From contig MU405257.1 in assembly GCA_022836615.1 (NCBI GenBank), positions 186,001 to 250,000 on the forward strand: 64,000 bases of DNA. Direction: 5' to 3'. A program made the position numbers and the translations under genes. The stretch is from Annulohypoxylon bovei var. microspora (Eukaryota > Ascomycota > Sordariomycetes > Xylariales > Hypoxylaceae). Positions 33,928-47,557 of this stretch are shown in pieces. The notes under the pieces were generated by a model. The model was not told the DNA's origin, did no database searches, and was given only the letters and a program-made list of their open reading frames with translations. The stretch's first letter is position 1. Each line of letters opens with the position of its first letter.

Positions 33928-35262
33928 TTACGAGACCATCGGGCCACTGTATTCGTCATACGAGTAGCCAGAGTACTGCTGCGTGTGTTGTTGATGTTGG
34001 TGTTGTTGTTGTTGAGGATACCCGGTCATGCTGGGAGGCTGTGGCGTAGGTGTCACTGGGCACCGAGGCGGAACATACTTGTTCATCGGGTCTGCGACGC
34101 CGAAGTTGACTCCGTCAGGCGTGATAGGCGGTGTGAGATATCCATCCGCGACACCCATAACAGCGCCGTGTCCCTTTTGGGGAGTGCTGTAGATGCTGGA
34201 GTGTGCCGACAAGGAGGACTCTGCTGGAGGCGACGGCGGTCCTTGTGCTCGACGGGCAATAGCCGCCTGCTGGGCAAGGAATTCAGAAAGCTTTCCTGAG
34301 ACGCGCGACAGATGCTGCGAGGAATACTTCCTCGATAACGTAACCGATGGTTGATGCAAGTGCTGAGACAGGGCGAGGACCGTGACGTTCTCTAGGTGGT
34401 CCCATTCTCCATCATTGACCTCTGGTCGTCCCAATATCGCGCGTGCGAGAGCGAGCGAGGCACGAGCCATGATCGACGGTTTGGTGGAAACGAAGTCTCG
34501 GTGGTATAAGGCGATCTCACAGAGGTAAGCTGCCATGTGCTCGACCTCTCTGTCATCAGCCTCCTCGGCAACGATCAACTGGGTGAAGAAGTCAACAGTA
34601 GGGTGTCCAATGGTCCATTCGAGTGTGTTGAGAACGTGCATTTCCATCTGCGTGAACATTCCGGAGTCGTATAGTCCGCAGCACATGTTGTTCAGCTCAT
34701 TGATCTGGGGCACGCGATCCTTCTTGTCGCCGTACTTGGCAGCGATGAGAAGGGCCGCACATCCGACTAGTTGGTAGTGTTGCTTGTACACAACTCGCTT
34801 AGAACAATATCGGTCTAACAGGTTCACAGTCAGAAAGAGGGTCTCGGGCAGAAGAGCGAAGGCAGCGTGGGCCTCGATCAAGAAGTCGATCAGATAAGGT
34901 CTCATGAACCACTGAATCTCCCGTTGCATATCAATTAGATTAGCATCCGGCATCGTCTCGTCCTATTTACTTGTTAGCGGCAAAATACTTATACTAACCG
35001 TCATTCCGATTCGGGTAAGGTTGAGCCAGAGCCGAAATAGGGGGGCCGGTAGCATGAGAACACTAACCTCCATGTGCCTCATATGTTGCATTATATCCTC
35101 CAGATATTCATCACCAGCTAGGCGGGACATCTCGTTGGCAATCATTTCTTGTCTGTTACGGGCCAACATCTTTGCTGCGTCCTTCATGCTGATCCGGGGT
35201 TGTTGACGGGGTTCGTCAGATTCGACGAAGAAGCCGCAATCTCCTGAGGTCGAGTACGCCAT
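33928..35262 (-). CDS. CLN1: G1/S-specific cyclin (Cln type)
   Basis: Exons 35262-35068 and 34962-33928 (105-bp intron, GTTAGT donor, AATAG acceptor) encode 409 aa. The cyclin box (about 75-180) shows MQREIQWFMRPYLIDFLIEA, the CDK-contact helix, then LLDRYCSKR and LVGCAALLIAAKYGDKK, typical of fungal Cln/Puc1 G1 cyclins. A second cyclin fold (HPTVDFFTQL onward) follows. The tail is rich in Pro, Ser and Gln/His (QQQQHQHQQHTQQ) and contains TP sites (YLTPPITPDG, CPVTPTPQPP), plausible CDK phosphodegrons that would make the protein short-lived. It activates the main CDK at Start and, in hyphae, polar growth. It is followed upstream by an exceptionally long gene-free region, which suggests complex transcriptional control or a long 5' leader. 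Confidence 0.9.
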
Positions 35263-36439
35263 ATTGATGGTATGAGTGGTTCAATGGTAGAGAGTTCGGT
35301 AGTAGTGAGATCGCGGGATTCGTTCAGAACTAGGATGTGTTCTTCAAAAGAGTGACGATTAGGTTCTCCAGGAATCTTGATATACTGGTAGAGAGCGTAT
35401 TAGGGTGGTCGCCGCAGGTAGAAATTCGAAGGAGTGAAAATTATTCCAGCTGGACGGACAACACAATTATTACAATATTAAAGAGCGTGATGAACTGTAT
35501 GCAGTAAAATAAAAAATTAAGGAATGACTGGTGGCCGAATGGCTACGGAAAGACGGCGGAATGGTGAGGTGAAAGAGGGCCGGAGAGGCGGCCGTTAAAA
35601 AGAGGACGTCGAGTGAAAGGGCTCTGGAGTGGAATATTATTAGCGTCAGGAACCAGAGACCCAATTGAGAAGACTAGGAGAGACAATGATGGACCAAAGC
35701 CAAACTAGGCGGATCAGGGCACGGCCTTCTGGAACCACACGATCAGGGGCAGAATACCAAGCATTCTGATTCGACCGAGAAATCTGTGGAGATCGGTTCC
35801 TGGCACGCGGCGAGAGACGTCTGGCAGGCAATTGATTCTCGATGGGGCATTTAATGCAGCATACGTGCATACAAAATGACGTTGGTCTGTGTTATAATTT
35901 CGCTGAAGAAGGGTCTCCCTTACCGCCACGATTAATCACAGGAAATTAGGTTGATTCCTGACTGAATTGGTGGGAACAGCGAGTTAACGAGTCCCACGAG
36001 AGGCAAGCGTCTTGCTCGACGGTCGGATTTGAAGCGTGCGTGAGTGATCGAGTACACCGTTGGAACACTGTACCTAGGTAAGGTGGACCGTCGGTATGTA
36101 CCTGCGAAGGGAAGAAAAATCCAATATCAGAATACGTTGTTCGCTTATACACCTTTTTTCCCTCTTCTATTTCCCCCCCTCCTTTACTTCTATAGGGGGT
36201 ACCAGCAATTTTGGAGGATAAACGTACCTCTTACACCTGCACGCTTCTAATAGATTATAGTCGAGCGACTGGGTTCATGTAGGGCTCGTTGGTGAGATTT
36301 CCTCGGATCGGTAGAAGACTCGTGGGGAGTCTAGTACCGAAAGTCTTCTGGAGTAATTGTGATGAGCCAGAGTCAGATTCCTAGTACCGTTGGCACGAAG
36401 GAGAATTTAGGAGATTTGAATTGCCTTGTGTCCGCCCAG

Positions 36440-37100
36440 CAAAGACAGACAAGACTACTCTCCGAAGGGGAATGATTTTTTATCGAATGAAGGGAAAAGG
36501 GAAAGGATTGGTTCGGCCGAGGAATGGAAGAAGAGTGAATCGACCGCCTCGAGGGACGAAAGATAAGGGTTGGAAGGGTTGGCGCGAAAGGAGGGCGGTG
36601 GTGATAGGAGGGAGAGGTAGATGTGTTAAATTGGGAGATTCAAAGTTCCTGGTCAAATAAAAGGCCGAGGAATTCGAATTCGAGAATCCAGAAATATAGG
36701 TAGGTTTATTACCTGGAAAAATATTTGAAGAGGAACAATTATCGAAGTTGTTAAAGCCAAAGGAAATTATAATTCCTTTGCTTCTCTCTTCATTTATTTG
36801 CCTTGACTTGCGTCTCTCTCCCTTCTCTCTTTCTGCTATTATATCTCGGCCCTAGCCCGTTTTTTTCTTCGTCTAGTGTCCGGTCGTAGAGGCCCGGGAT
36901 TCTCTCTCCTCCTCTCCTCCTTGAAAAAATAACAAGGAGAAAATACGGTAAGGATGAGTGTCGAGGAAAAGAGGAAATGAATGGATCGGATGAAGAGGAT
37001 GAGGAAAGGAAGGAGAGAGGTAGAGATGGCCTCAAGTTGGAGGAGGATAGAGGAGATGAAAAAGGATTGGAAGAGATGGATTGGTTTAGCAGGTACCTAG
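36440..37100. promoter_or_regulatory. Purine/pyrimidine-skewed tract upstream of the G1 cyclin
   Basis: On the plus strand, long purine-rich runs (about 36480-36640 and 36940-37090) flank a pyrimidine-rich run (about 36780-36920). The purine runs are pyrimidine-rich in the direction of the cyclin gene. CT-rich tracts near transcription starts are common in filamentous fungal promoters, so this may mark the promoter or a long leader about 1.2-1.9 kb upstream of the cyclin ATG. This is inferred from composition only. Confidence 0.35.
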
Positions 37101-37868
37101 GGTACTTTTAAGACAACCCGTCCCAGCACGGGTCGTAGTTTAGAAACGGAGTGTGAGAGTGAGAGAGAAAAAAGCAGCACCAGTAAATCCACAGGTACGA
37201 ATAAGTGCGCTAAGAAAGTAGTAAGTACTAGGTACAGGGCCACAGATTAAGAGGGGAAAAAAAGAGCAAGAAGCCAGGGGGTCCCAGGATGAGCCTAGCA
37301 AGGCACCGCGCTCGCGACAGCCTATGATATTCGAGTATCCAGCTAAGGTTCCAACTGGCTCTAGGTTGGCTGCGACCGCCTTGCAGAGTGTCCTGTCCTA
37401 TCCTATCGAGCATGTACTTTCCCAGCTTACTTGGGCGCCCCCTTCCGTCATTTGTTCTTTCTTGCCTCTTAGTTTTCTCAAGGTGGTACTTTCCCTCACT
37501 TTCCTGACACACAGAGAAGCTGCACCTTGCAACCAAGACCTTGTAAGTCGCAAGCAAAGCAACAAGCAATTTTTAGCCTGGTCTCTCTTTTATTCCTTAC
37601 ATATGTATGGTACCTCTTGAACCCAGTCCCCGCGTATGGACTATGGAGACAACATTGAAGACGATGTGTGTACTATGTACGCAGTATGTATGTGTGTGCG
37701 TATACTAGTGGAGCGACACACGGTTCAATTGTTTCCAAAGCGTAGTATCCAGCTTCCAAAGGGTTTTCAAAACGGCTGGCTCTTCGGCTTCTCTTGATTG
37801 ATAGACTCAGGGCGTCTCTCTCACAAGGTACATGGGTTGGACGGCAAAGAAAACCGCCACTGGCGATT

Positions 37869-37910
37869 GCTAATGCTATTGCTAAGGCTAAGGCTATGGC
37901 CATGGCTATG
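37869..37910. repeat. Degenerate hexanucleotide repeat
   Basis: Seven tandem 6-bp units: GCTAAT, GCTATT, GCTAAG, GCTAAG, GCTATG, GCCATG, GCTATG. It is open in frame and could encode an Ala-Met/Ala-Lys-like repeat, but no gene surrounds it. Confidence 0.7.
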
Positions 37911-40900
37911 AGAATATCAGACCGCTTAATGCGCCCTGCCCAACGAACCCGATGCTGACAATATCGAAGATGGGAGGCTGCCGTCAGTGGTGTACACGGA
38001 ACTAAACGGTACGTTATACTACGGGGGGCTACAATATGAAAGACTGTCGGAATAATCGGATTTGATAATGAATCCAAATATGCAGATGCAAATTTCAATA
38101 TCTTAGGTATAACTGAGCATCCTAAGGATCCAAGGACGGCACAAGCCTCGTTGGTGGTTGGTTACTTGGTTGGCCCGGTGTCTCGTCTCGTCTCTCATTG
38201 ATCTGGCCTACATAGGCCTAAATGAATGTCGCTATTCGAATTGTGTTTGAGCCTCTTCTTGTTTATTGTCATTGTATCATACATGACTCGCCACGATATG
38301 ATAGAGATCTATTTACTTGTTTGGTAATGGAAGGCCTCTTTATTATAGACCTTCGATGCATAATGCATTGTACCCTCACTCGAGATTTGATAGGCGTATG
38401 CACGTAATGCCATTCTTTAGGGCAGCTTAGCCCATTTCGTAGGCCGCCTCTTGTTGATGAAATGCCAGTAATGCCAGTAATATGCCTGTAAGCCAGCTTG
38501 CCCAGGTACATCACTAGATAGGGTCGCCAAGACCGTCGTCGAATGAACATCATGGAATTATGCCACTACGACCAGGGCACGACAGCTCGGATATGGGATG
38601 TATGTGATACCTGGCTTGCTTAGGCACTCCACTCTCAATCCTCAAGGCTCTGTTCGACGTACAGTGTTTAGGACTGTGACGAGGCCTCAGCACAGTGAGA
38701 GGAGTTCGGAGGCACTGAGCGTGATGCAAGCGTTTCGGTTGAAAATAGAATGATGAAATAGCGGAGGCTCCTGTAATTCGGATGAGGGTCGCACCGTGTT
38801 TGTGCGTGCTCCAGCCTAAGTCTTTTTGCTACACAGTATCTAACGTATTATACACACTTACATAACTAACGTGAAGACCCCCTGAATACTTACATACGGT
38901 ATTGTACGTTAATACTGGATTCTTTTTCCTTTGAGGGCATCGATACCCAAAAGAGAATATCGCCTGTAAGAAGTTGAAGATGATCATCTTCATATTTCGA
39001 TTGGGTGTAGCTACGGAATAAGCGTAAGATGTCACTCGCCAGTTGACACCTCTAGGGCACAACATTCAGTAATGAATGAACACAGCATACGACAGGCTGG
39101 ACAGGCTACAGTCTTTTAGATATGATTACTGCAGATCTGTCTACAAGGAAGCAGCCAGTTGAGTCGATCCGACGGGCTTCGTGAGAAACGATACTAATGC
39201 ATGCCAAAAACGGGTGAAAAAAAATCTACGCCTTCATCATCAAATCATCCGATGGTGCCTCATGGGAAGGATAATAATCCCTAGTAAGGAGAATTATCAC
39301 TGTATATGGCACACGGTATGGTCCTGTCGCTCCTGAACTCTTTCAAATCTCAAGCAAAAATCCTACGCCCAGTTCGCATGGAGCTATGAACGGAGCTTGG
39401 ACAGGGGCTATTCCATTTGGGCTAGTGTCACCATTTCAGCCCATGAAAATCTGCAGGAATACAAGGCAGATGTCGCGCCAGTAAACCAAATCATCGATCC
39501 CTCTTAACCAATCAACATCTCCTGACGCGGTCTTACACGACTTGAGAATCAATTTATCATGCGTGTCATGTGTAATGGGATCCATCCCCTATTGCCCAGC
39601 GTCCAACTCCCCTAGCTATCATCACATCAACTTAGCACTAGGGCTGGTAATATGCGCTATTGTACGCTTCACCTCACCCTTGAGCCTTTGTTACGCAAAA
39701 CACACCTTCTTGTTCCATCGATTCGTCTGTTCTGAAGACCGGGTTTTATAGGCCTACCTCCATTAGCACGCGATGGCTATTAGTATCGTACATGCACGTT
39801 TGAAGGTCTAACCATGTCAGATCATCGCAGACCTAGTACAGGCTCCTCGTTACCAATAGGACATGGCACCGAGCAGGCTATCTGCGGTCGCCGGCATACA
39901 ATTGAAAGCCACCCACAGGCCGATCGAGAGACCAAGAAAACACAACACGACAACAACAAAACAGTAAGAAGGTGATCATGCCTATTTGCTTGCTTGCTTA
40001 CACCACCTACACTACCTCTTAGATAGAGGGGAGACGCATCAATGGATAGCATGCAACGAGAGGCGGCGACCCAAAGAGCCGGCCCAGTAAGGAAAAAGAC
40101 CGTGAAACCGATATGGTGGTATGCTGGTTGGTTGAGGGTTTGCCATGATTGGGTTAATTGATTGCCTCTAAAGATGTTGTGCTTCCGCACCCCGTGGGAC
40201 AGCTCATCTTCAATCCCACCGACTCTAGCTCTATCTAACCAATCGTGTCCGACTTCATCTTGCTTCATCTTGATGGTGTGCGAGCTGAGATTTCCTATAT
40301 CGTTCAATCATGAAGCTACGATACGCTACATCGTCCCCATACGCGTCCCCGCTCTTTCTGGCAGTAGGGTAAACGGGCTGACGGGGAGAAGCAGGATGAC
40401 AGGTTTTGTTACTACGTATTACCTGGTAGTCTTGATACCTACATAGGTACCTACCTACATACATAAAATCGTGACGATATCTACAAACCTATTGTCGGTA
40501 TAGAGCCTAACACGTGTGTGCCTACCCGAACAAGGCAGGACGTTGGAATTTTCGACGATTAGGGGGGTTCGCCCATTCAGTCGGCGACTTCGAATTTAGT
40601 CCCCTTGCTCCCCACGGACGCCGATAGGCCCCAATTGGTTTCGGTAATTTCCCGTGTTAAGACCAGTATACCGCCAGTATAGTCCCTATAACACCAGCTT
40701 CTAAAAGGAGAGATACGTTTTTGTTCCTGCAGCCGAGGACGAATAGATAACCTTCCGGGGCATAGTCCGTATATTATATTTTTACCAGCCAAGCGGTTGC
40801 CTTACCATTGCGTCGCGTCGCATTGAATACCATTTCTCGCTTCTCGTCTCAGAAGGCGAATCTTACGCAGTAAAGCCGCATCTTTCTGATGTACGTAAAT

Positions 40901-43900
40901 AGTACGCATGGCGTTTGATCCCACAGAAGTTCCAAGTTGTTGGAACAAAGCCATCGTGCGTTACCAAGTTGCGTTTGCAGGTTATTATCGGCTGCCGCAT
41001 CGTCGCACAACCGAAGCCGGGAGACATTTGACATTCGCCCGATGGTGTTAGCTAACCTTAGCTATCCGATATTCAGGTGTAGTAGCGCGGACCGGGTTGC
41101 AGTGGCTGGTTACTAGCCTGCATATGTTACAACTATTGCCTCTTCAGCAGAAATATATCAGACAAAGCTGAAATACCTGCCTATTAAGTTCTTTCTATAG
41201 ACCGATACTTACTTGTGCTTCAGGAGTCCAGGACGATTAGATGGGTTCTTCGTTACTTCGTCCTGAACATTAATTTCTCTCATCGGCAAGAAACCGTCAT
41301 GTGCCCCTCACTTTAGAGAGTATGGCGGGAACAAACTTGCCATTGATCAACTAACCAATCAATACCCACGTCACCTTGCCTACAGAGTTACGGGATGTTC
41401 ATGTAGGTATTCCATACGGGTTATACATACCTAGGGGGGTACGTACCATATAACCTTGAGTCTTTGACCAATCCAGATTTTTCTTACATACATGTAGAAG
41501 ATGAGCCGGGAGCCAATAAAGCCATTCGCAAACTAGTTTCCTGAAACCCCTGGGTATCTTTCGCCCTCCATGACGGCTGTACAAGAACTCGATTTTTCTG
41601 CAAGGGCTTTTCCTAACAATGTAACCGAACAGATAAACTTTGACTGGAGACAGAACTAGCTGGACTGATGATAGTTTAGCTGTAGGTCGCTATTAGGTCG
41701 TTGTAGGTCTTTCAGATCAGATGGATGAGATTAAAAGATCTAACTAATCACCTTATCCGAGGGTTACGCATTCAATTTAAAATTGAGCACAGTCACGAAC
41801 GCCACAAGCATGCAAGCCACGCGCAAGGGTATGTTCCCCGATTCGGAAGTTAGTATAGCTTAGCTTCTATTGTTCCTAGCTGCTGCTGATCTATTGTCCT
41901 TATGAAGCCTTTGCATATACGAATGTGAGGGGGCCGTAGAAAACGTGCTATTCTCACCTTTTCTCGGTTTTATAATAGTCGGAAAATTCATGTTTTTATC
42001 TTCTCCAGCTGGTCGTCATGATTTATGAGACCGCTGAAATTGATTGCATATTGCAGATGCACGAAGTCCACAATACATACCTACATGAAGTACATGAAGT
42101 TTCGTACTCCGGAACAGGACCCACCGGCCCGCCGATCTAGCTCAGCCTTACCGCGAACATCGGTACGCACTGTGCGGTATGCGGATGCATCGCGTTCGTC
42201 ATTAGCGGCTTTTCATTAAACTTGAGTCCCGCAGTGCGCAGCTACACTCTACATAATATATGCAATCCCCACATGAAGAAACAAACGAGCATTAATTGAA
42301 GCATGAGGTCACGAGCAGAGAGTTTATTTAAGTTGCCATGACGTACATGTACAATTATAGTACGTTGGACGGAGATATTTTAAACTTCGTTTTAGAATGC
42401 TATGGACAATCTAAAACTAGGGTTACTATCTAATTGGCTGATTTGCTTAAATCCGAAGGATTTCATATTGAATTGGAAAATTAGGTAAGAATAAAAAAAC
42501 GAAAGGAAGGCTACCTAGGCTATGCAAGTCGGTTAACTAGCGGTATGAAAGCAAGCATCGATGGATTTCTACAACTGTAAAATATACGATTTGCTATTTT
42601 CTAACCGGTCCTACCTACTTTAGGTGCTGACGACGTTTTCTCTTCAAATTTTTTCAAATATATGTCACAGAAAGCCAGCTCAACTGCGGCGGTGAAGAGT
42701 CAAGGCGGGGTTTTACATATAGAACGAACCGTCAAGTGGACTACATACCTAGGTGTCTTCCTTCCAACACCGTTTTAGATATACCCGCCTCTTCTTTTTC
42801 GTTGGGCACATGACCGAACACGCCGACACGGCCCCTCAATCCCATAGTCGACTTTGACAGATTGCCCTCACGGCCTAGATTACCGCCTCATGCAGTCATT
42901 GAGTAACAAAATGGGTCTGCTCCATACCGAATAGCTGTTCGTCCACCTTAGTTGTAAGCTACCGAAGCTAGAGGCTTCAACTAGCCCCCAAACAACGGCA
43001 TACGCATACAGGCAACTGGGTCTACGCAGAAGATTCTTTCAGAGATCCGCCGACGCGGCGCAAACTTTTTCTCTCCAAAGGTCCGGTGGAAGGGAACCGA
43101 AGCGGCTCTTTCAACATTTCTAAGCTAATATTTTAGTCATGGAGCGGGCCGCGGGACCATCTAGCAACTGGTTCGGCATTTAGATGCTTTTTTTTCTTCT
43201 CAAGCCCCAACAGTTCCTACTCACTATGGTCGTAATAAGACATTCTCCCCGGTTTCCTGGTCGACAGCTATAAAAGTAAAATTCTTAGAAGCGGGCCTTG
43301 CCGTCATATAGCGATCCTATCGGGAGAGCCTAGATTACTTGTAACCTACATAGGTAGGTACTATGCGTTGCCAAAACTTTTCGTCATCAACCTCAGATTA
43401 CTAGGTAGTTGTTGGTGTAAGTATCCAGAGGCTCGGTTTCGTAACTACCCACCGCCATAAGGAAAATTTTCTATTATTGCTCCGGAACCGCTGAAAGACA
43501 TCGCATGTTATCTCGGCATGATCCAATTAAATTAATGAGTCTCGGTACAAATTTGTGTTGAAAGACAGTACGTAGTGTCTACTGCATGAGTATCACCTTG
43601 CATATACCGAGAATTGAGATAGTCATTTAACTTTTTAAAGTTACACAATGCTTCGATAGTTGATCTAGAAGCTTTGACCCACTATCCTGGATGAAAGCCA
43701 CGATGAGGCTGATGATCCCGCTAGAGTGGAACCCTGGAAACTTCTTCAAATATGGAACGCATAAAAATAATCTAATGCAACCTAGATCTCCTTACCCAGC
43801 TTATGCAAACCGCCATTAATTCAATCATTAATCCAATCAACTCTATTCTTATTCCAAGTTATAATAATACTTGACGATTTATTAAAAGTATAGCATAGTC

Positions 43901-44972
43901 TTCTAATCTTCTCTCAATCTTTCTTTTACCAGATGTTATCTATCGCATGATGAGATTCATTTTTCTTGCGTTCTCATTTCCCTATTCATTGACCGTTTGT
44001 TGCAAACGACAACGGATAGGTAACCGAGGCTATTCTAAGGCTGGTGACATTAAAACTTTTCGTGTGTGGACATTCGAGAGTCGACAGATCTCCATTATTA
44101 CTAGCATATGTACTCTTATTATACACGATCATGGTTCAAGGGTCAGCCTCCTTCGGTTTGGTCCTCAGATACAACGGAATCCTTTGAGAGGCTTTGACAA
44201 TTTCCATTGACCAATACCTACATCGCGGGTAGATCTCAACGGCGAACCCTACTAACTTAGTACCAAGTTCGTAAATAACGGAGACGATTTCGCAAATCAT
44301 CCGTTGACCTCCCATCTCTGGAACTGCCGTCGCCCGAGTCTAGCTTTAGAGACTGGGACGTGTTTCAAAGAAATGGCGTCGCTTTCAAATAGCTGACGAA
44401 ATCTGCCTAATAAGCTGATCCGCGTCCGGCGTGCCAGCGTTACATTCCACCCTCACTCTGATCTGATGATGTTACTCGCAAGCAACATAGCTTGCAAGGT
44501 AAGCTACCAGATATGTACCCTGAGCGCTTACGCGCTACAGTGGTTCCACGAGCTGTACTTTTGTTACCCTTACCATACCAATTACCTACCGTATGTAGGT
44601 ATGACGCTCTCTTCTAAGCTCTTACTTTGTTTTATATAGGTACCTAGATATTTAGCCAACAGACATTCAATAGCGTTAGCAATGACGGCACGGTAAAAGA
44701 AAAATAAGTAAATCAAGTTGCATAGGTAGTGGCTCAAGTTTTATCTACATGGCAGCATGGTTCATGACGAATTCGGCAAAGATATGCGGGTCGATTGACG
44801 AGTTCGACTTCATCGTTACACCCAAGCTTTCTGCGCTTGGACTATAACAGCTGAGAAGATATCATTCCTAGGCAAAGATTGCAGCCTCTTGGCGGGATTG
44901 AAGCATCTGATTGAACTACACACCTACCGGTTGGCAGGATTCTTTGGCTAGAGATCTCCTTGGCAAGGATGA

Positions 44973-45002
44973 CGCGATGGGTTTAAGAGGAAACCCATCG
45001 CG
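44973..45002. repeat. Perfect 12-bp inverted repeat (hairpin)
   Basis: Arms CGCGATGGGTTT and AAACCCATCGCG are exact reverse complements separated by a 6-nt loop (AAGAGG). It lies in the gene-free region; role unknown. Confidence 0.75.
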
Positions 45003-45916
45003 CTAGTGTCGGGACGCGTCCAGATCTCATGGCCGACCTAGCCGAAACTCGACCGTTCTCAGTCCGGGGAAGGCCTTGAATCTTGGCCTATCTAGGCCTA
45101 TTTTTGTAGTATTAGCCTAGCCCGGGCCAGCTCGTGGTTCGTGGTTCGTGGTTCCCAGGTTTACGTCCCAGTCTCAATCAGCGACACAGATGGCCTCGTC
45201 TTGGTCAGACCATCGGGTCACTTTAGTTCATTCTTAAACACACATCGTCCACTGATATGTCGATAGGGGTTGTCGCAAGTTGACAAGAAGCAGGGAACAA
45301 ATCATCATATCATTCCTCAATTAGGATTCGAAGTCTGGAGGAAGTCTGGAGGTACCCTTTACGAATAATGACAAGCGTGGTCGGTCAGCGACTACGAACT
45401 CGTGATTTCTATCTCAGTAAGGCTATTTATCTCAGCTACCATTCATTTCATCCCAATCCTAAGAAGGATGAAAGCTCGCCCAATCATATCTATCTATGGC
45501 ATGTGTTGCCTCTTGTTTTCTGCAAGTTGTTGGCGTTAGGTCCTAGTCTAACCTTATACGCCCGTCACGTACGGCAAATTACTTGGTAACAACAATTTCT
45601 GCGGCCTCAGCAAGGAATCACAAACTAGGATACAGGCTTCTGTCATCCTCAGCCTCAAGAATAGACCCATCTTCGGTGCTCACTATGGTCATGCGGGGAA
45701 GTATTCAGCACCCCTGAACCAAAAAATATCTTCTACATCACGTTGATAGGCATACCGGGACTTAACGCTAGTTCGCACAGTTTACGTGAATCATAGGCAA
45801 GACGTTTCGAGTAGATGTGGGCAATGCTTGGTACAAACCGACCCCGTAAGATGTTCCCGATCCGCACGAAATGTGGCCGGGACCCTCACGATGGACTAGG
45901 ATATTACGTACCTATA

Positions 45917-45942
45917 CCGCAGTTACTACGGAGTAACTGCGG
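45917..45942. repeat. Perfect 11-bp inverted repeat (hairpin)
   Basis: Arms CCGCAGTTACT and AGTAACTGCGG are exact reverse complements with a 4-nt loop (ACGG). It lies about 0.9 kb from the other hairpin and is unrelated in sequence. Confidence 0.75.
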
Positions 45943-47557
45943 ATAGCTTCAGTGCTCCTCGCCAGTCTCATCACGATCCTACAAATACCATAATAGTATG
46001 AATGGGCCCCGATATAGAGTAAGTGCACCGAGTCGAGTCTAGATGGTTAAAAACCGACGGCGGGGCGCGCGATGACGAGATGGGCGACCACTTACCAGCC
46101 CCTCGGAGACGAAACCATCTCCTCCTTTCCCCTCCTCCGCACGCGTCGGTTTGGCGTTTTGGCGTTGGTCGCGTAAATGGTGCGGAGAAGCTATCAACTT
46201 ATGTATGCAGCTATTTCTGTATGCTGACCAGAGATAGTCATTTTGAATAAGCCGAATGGGACGAGGTCTAGGCCAATACCGTCTAGCCTCGAACGTAAGG
46301 GTCTAGTAAGAGGACTTCCAGAACAGTCCGAAGAAAGAAAAGAGAGAGAAAAGCTCTTTACGGGACCGTACGCGCCTATATAATTAGGATCTCCATATAA
46401 ACGCGCCAAGATAACTTTTTTCTTCTTGCCGTTTCATTAGATCAGATTTCACACGGAGAACCCTGCGGTTGTTAAACAATCTCTGCAAGCCATCTTATAC
46501 GGTAGCTGCAAGCCACCTTACATATAACTGCAAGCCTCTTCACCACTTCGAGCTAATCAATAGCCCGAATGTTAGGGCTCGCTTCGGTCGATTGAAGATT
46601 TCCTTATTCCCTCCGATCTCCGCATCGAATCAAATTCAGCGGCCGGAGATGAGCACCTGCGTGTGTTCAGGATCAAAATTCCCCGATAGGGGGTTTCGAC
46701 AGCGTTATCATGACGGCGAAAGCCCCTACGCACATATAATATCTAGGTACATATGTTGCAATTAGACAGGGTCTGATTGATCATAGGATATTTAGTGCTA
46801 ACAAAATCAGCACTTCACCAACATAAAGACGGTTTGGGATGCTACGGTACCAGTCCATCGATTTTGTGCATATTATCTCCCCTTAGTGTCGCTCGTTGTC
46901 GTATTCGAAGTGTTGCGTCTACGATCCGAAAAGACCGACTATTGGACTACCGATTGGCAGGTAAGGGCGCCCTACGTCTATTTTGCCCTCTACTGTGTAT
47001 TGGGTAGGGGTGAAATCTTGGAAGAGACATAGATAAAGAGAGAAACTGCCTACCAATGGCGTCAGCAGCAGCTGAGGCTTTCACAATTTCCGAGCGCTGC
47101 GTTGTCAATCGAGCGATTTCGGTTATGCACGATATCACCCATTTGGAATGGCTACAGGTCGTATCCAAGCCATGGTTCGGCAGGTTACTACGTCCTCTTG
47201 AAGATCCTATTTCGTCATAGAGCGTAGGCGTACGTGTTACATTTCCGGTAATAATCGCATACCTACCGAATATTTTACATTACATATAACACACAATTGG
47301 TATGCATCTCGAATTTACCATCGTCAATGTCACTGGCGATTCTCACGGGCGAGTTTGTTATGCCTCACCTACGTACCTTGCTGAGGTACCTAGAGGCTAA
47401 TCTCAAATCATTGTCTCCTTTTTCTCGTAGGTAATTATTGAAATTCACTTAACGCAAGCAGATCGATGAAATTCGTAGCATATCACAGCTCTTCCTGTTG
47501 GCCTCGACAATTGATGTTGTTTATTGTTTTTCTTTATTCATTTGTATGTTAAGATCC

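Larger units (their letters stand above)
35263..47557. other. 12.3-kb gene-free region
   Basis: Read on both strands, no frame shows a domain, plausible splice partners or protein-like composition; the longest is 161 codons (39822-40307, minus). Base composition is ordinary, so it is not a RIP block. The part nearest 35263 must contain the G1 cyclin promoter and 5' leader. The part near 47557 is the 3' flank of the retropepsin-like gene. Features seen: purine/pyrimidine skew at about 36440-37100, a hexanucleotide repeat at 37869-37910, perfect hairpins at 44973-45002 and 45917-45942, a triple GTGGTTC unit near 45130, and scattered TACCTAGGTA blocks (36072, 40440, 43350, 44640, 47385). Non-coding RNA genes cannot be excluded. 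Confidence 0.6.

Noticed and set aside
39822..40307. 161-codon minus-strand open frame in the gene-free region
   Set aside because: Two hydrophobic patches but no consistent membrane-protein pattern, no start context or introns, and overlapping frames on the other strand; kept as unproven.
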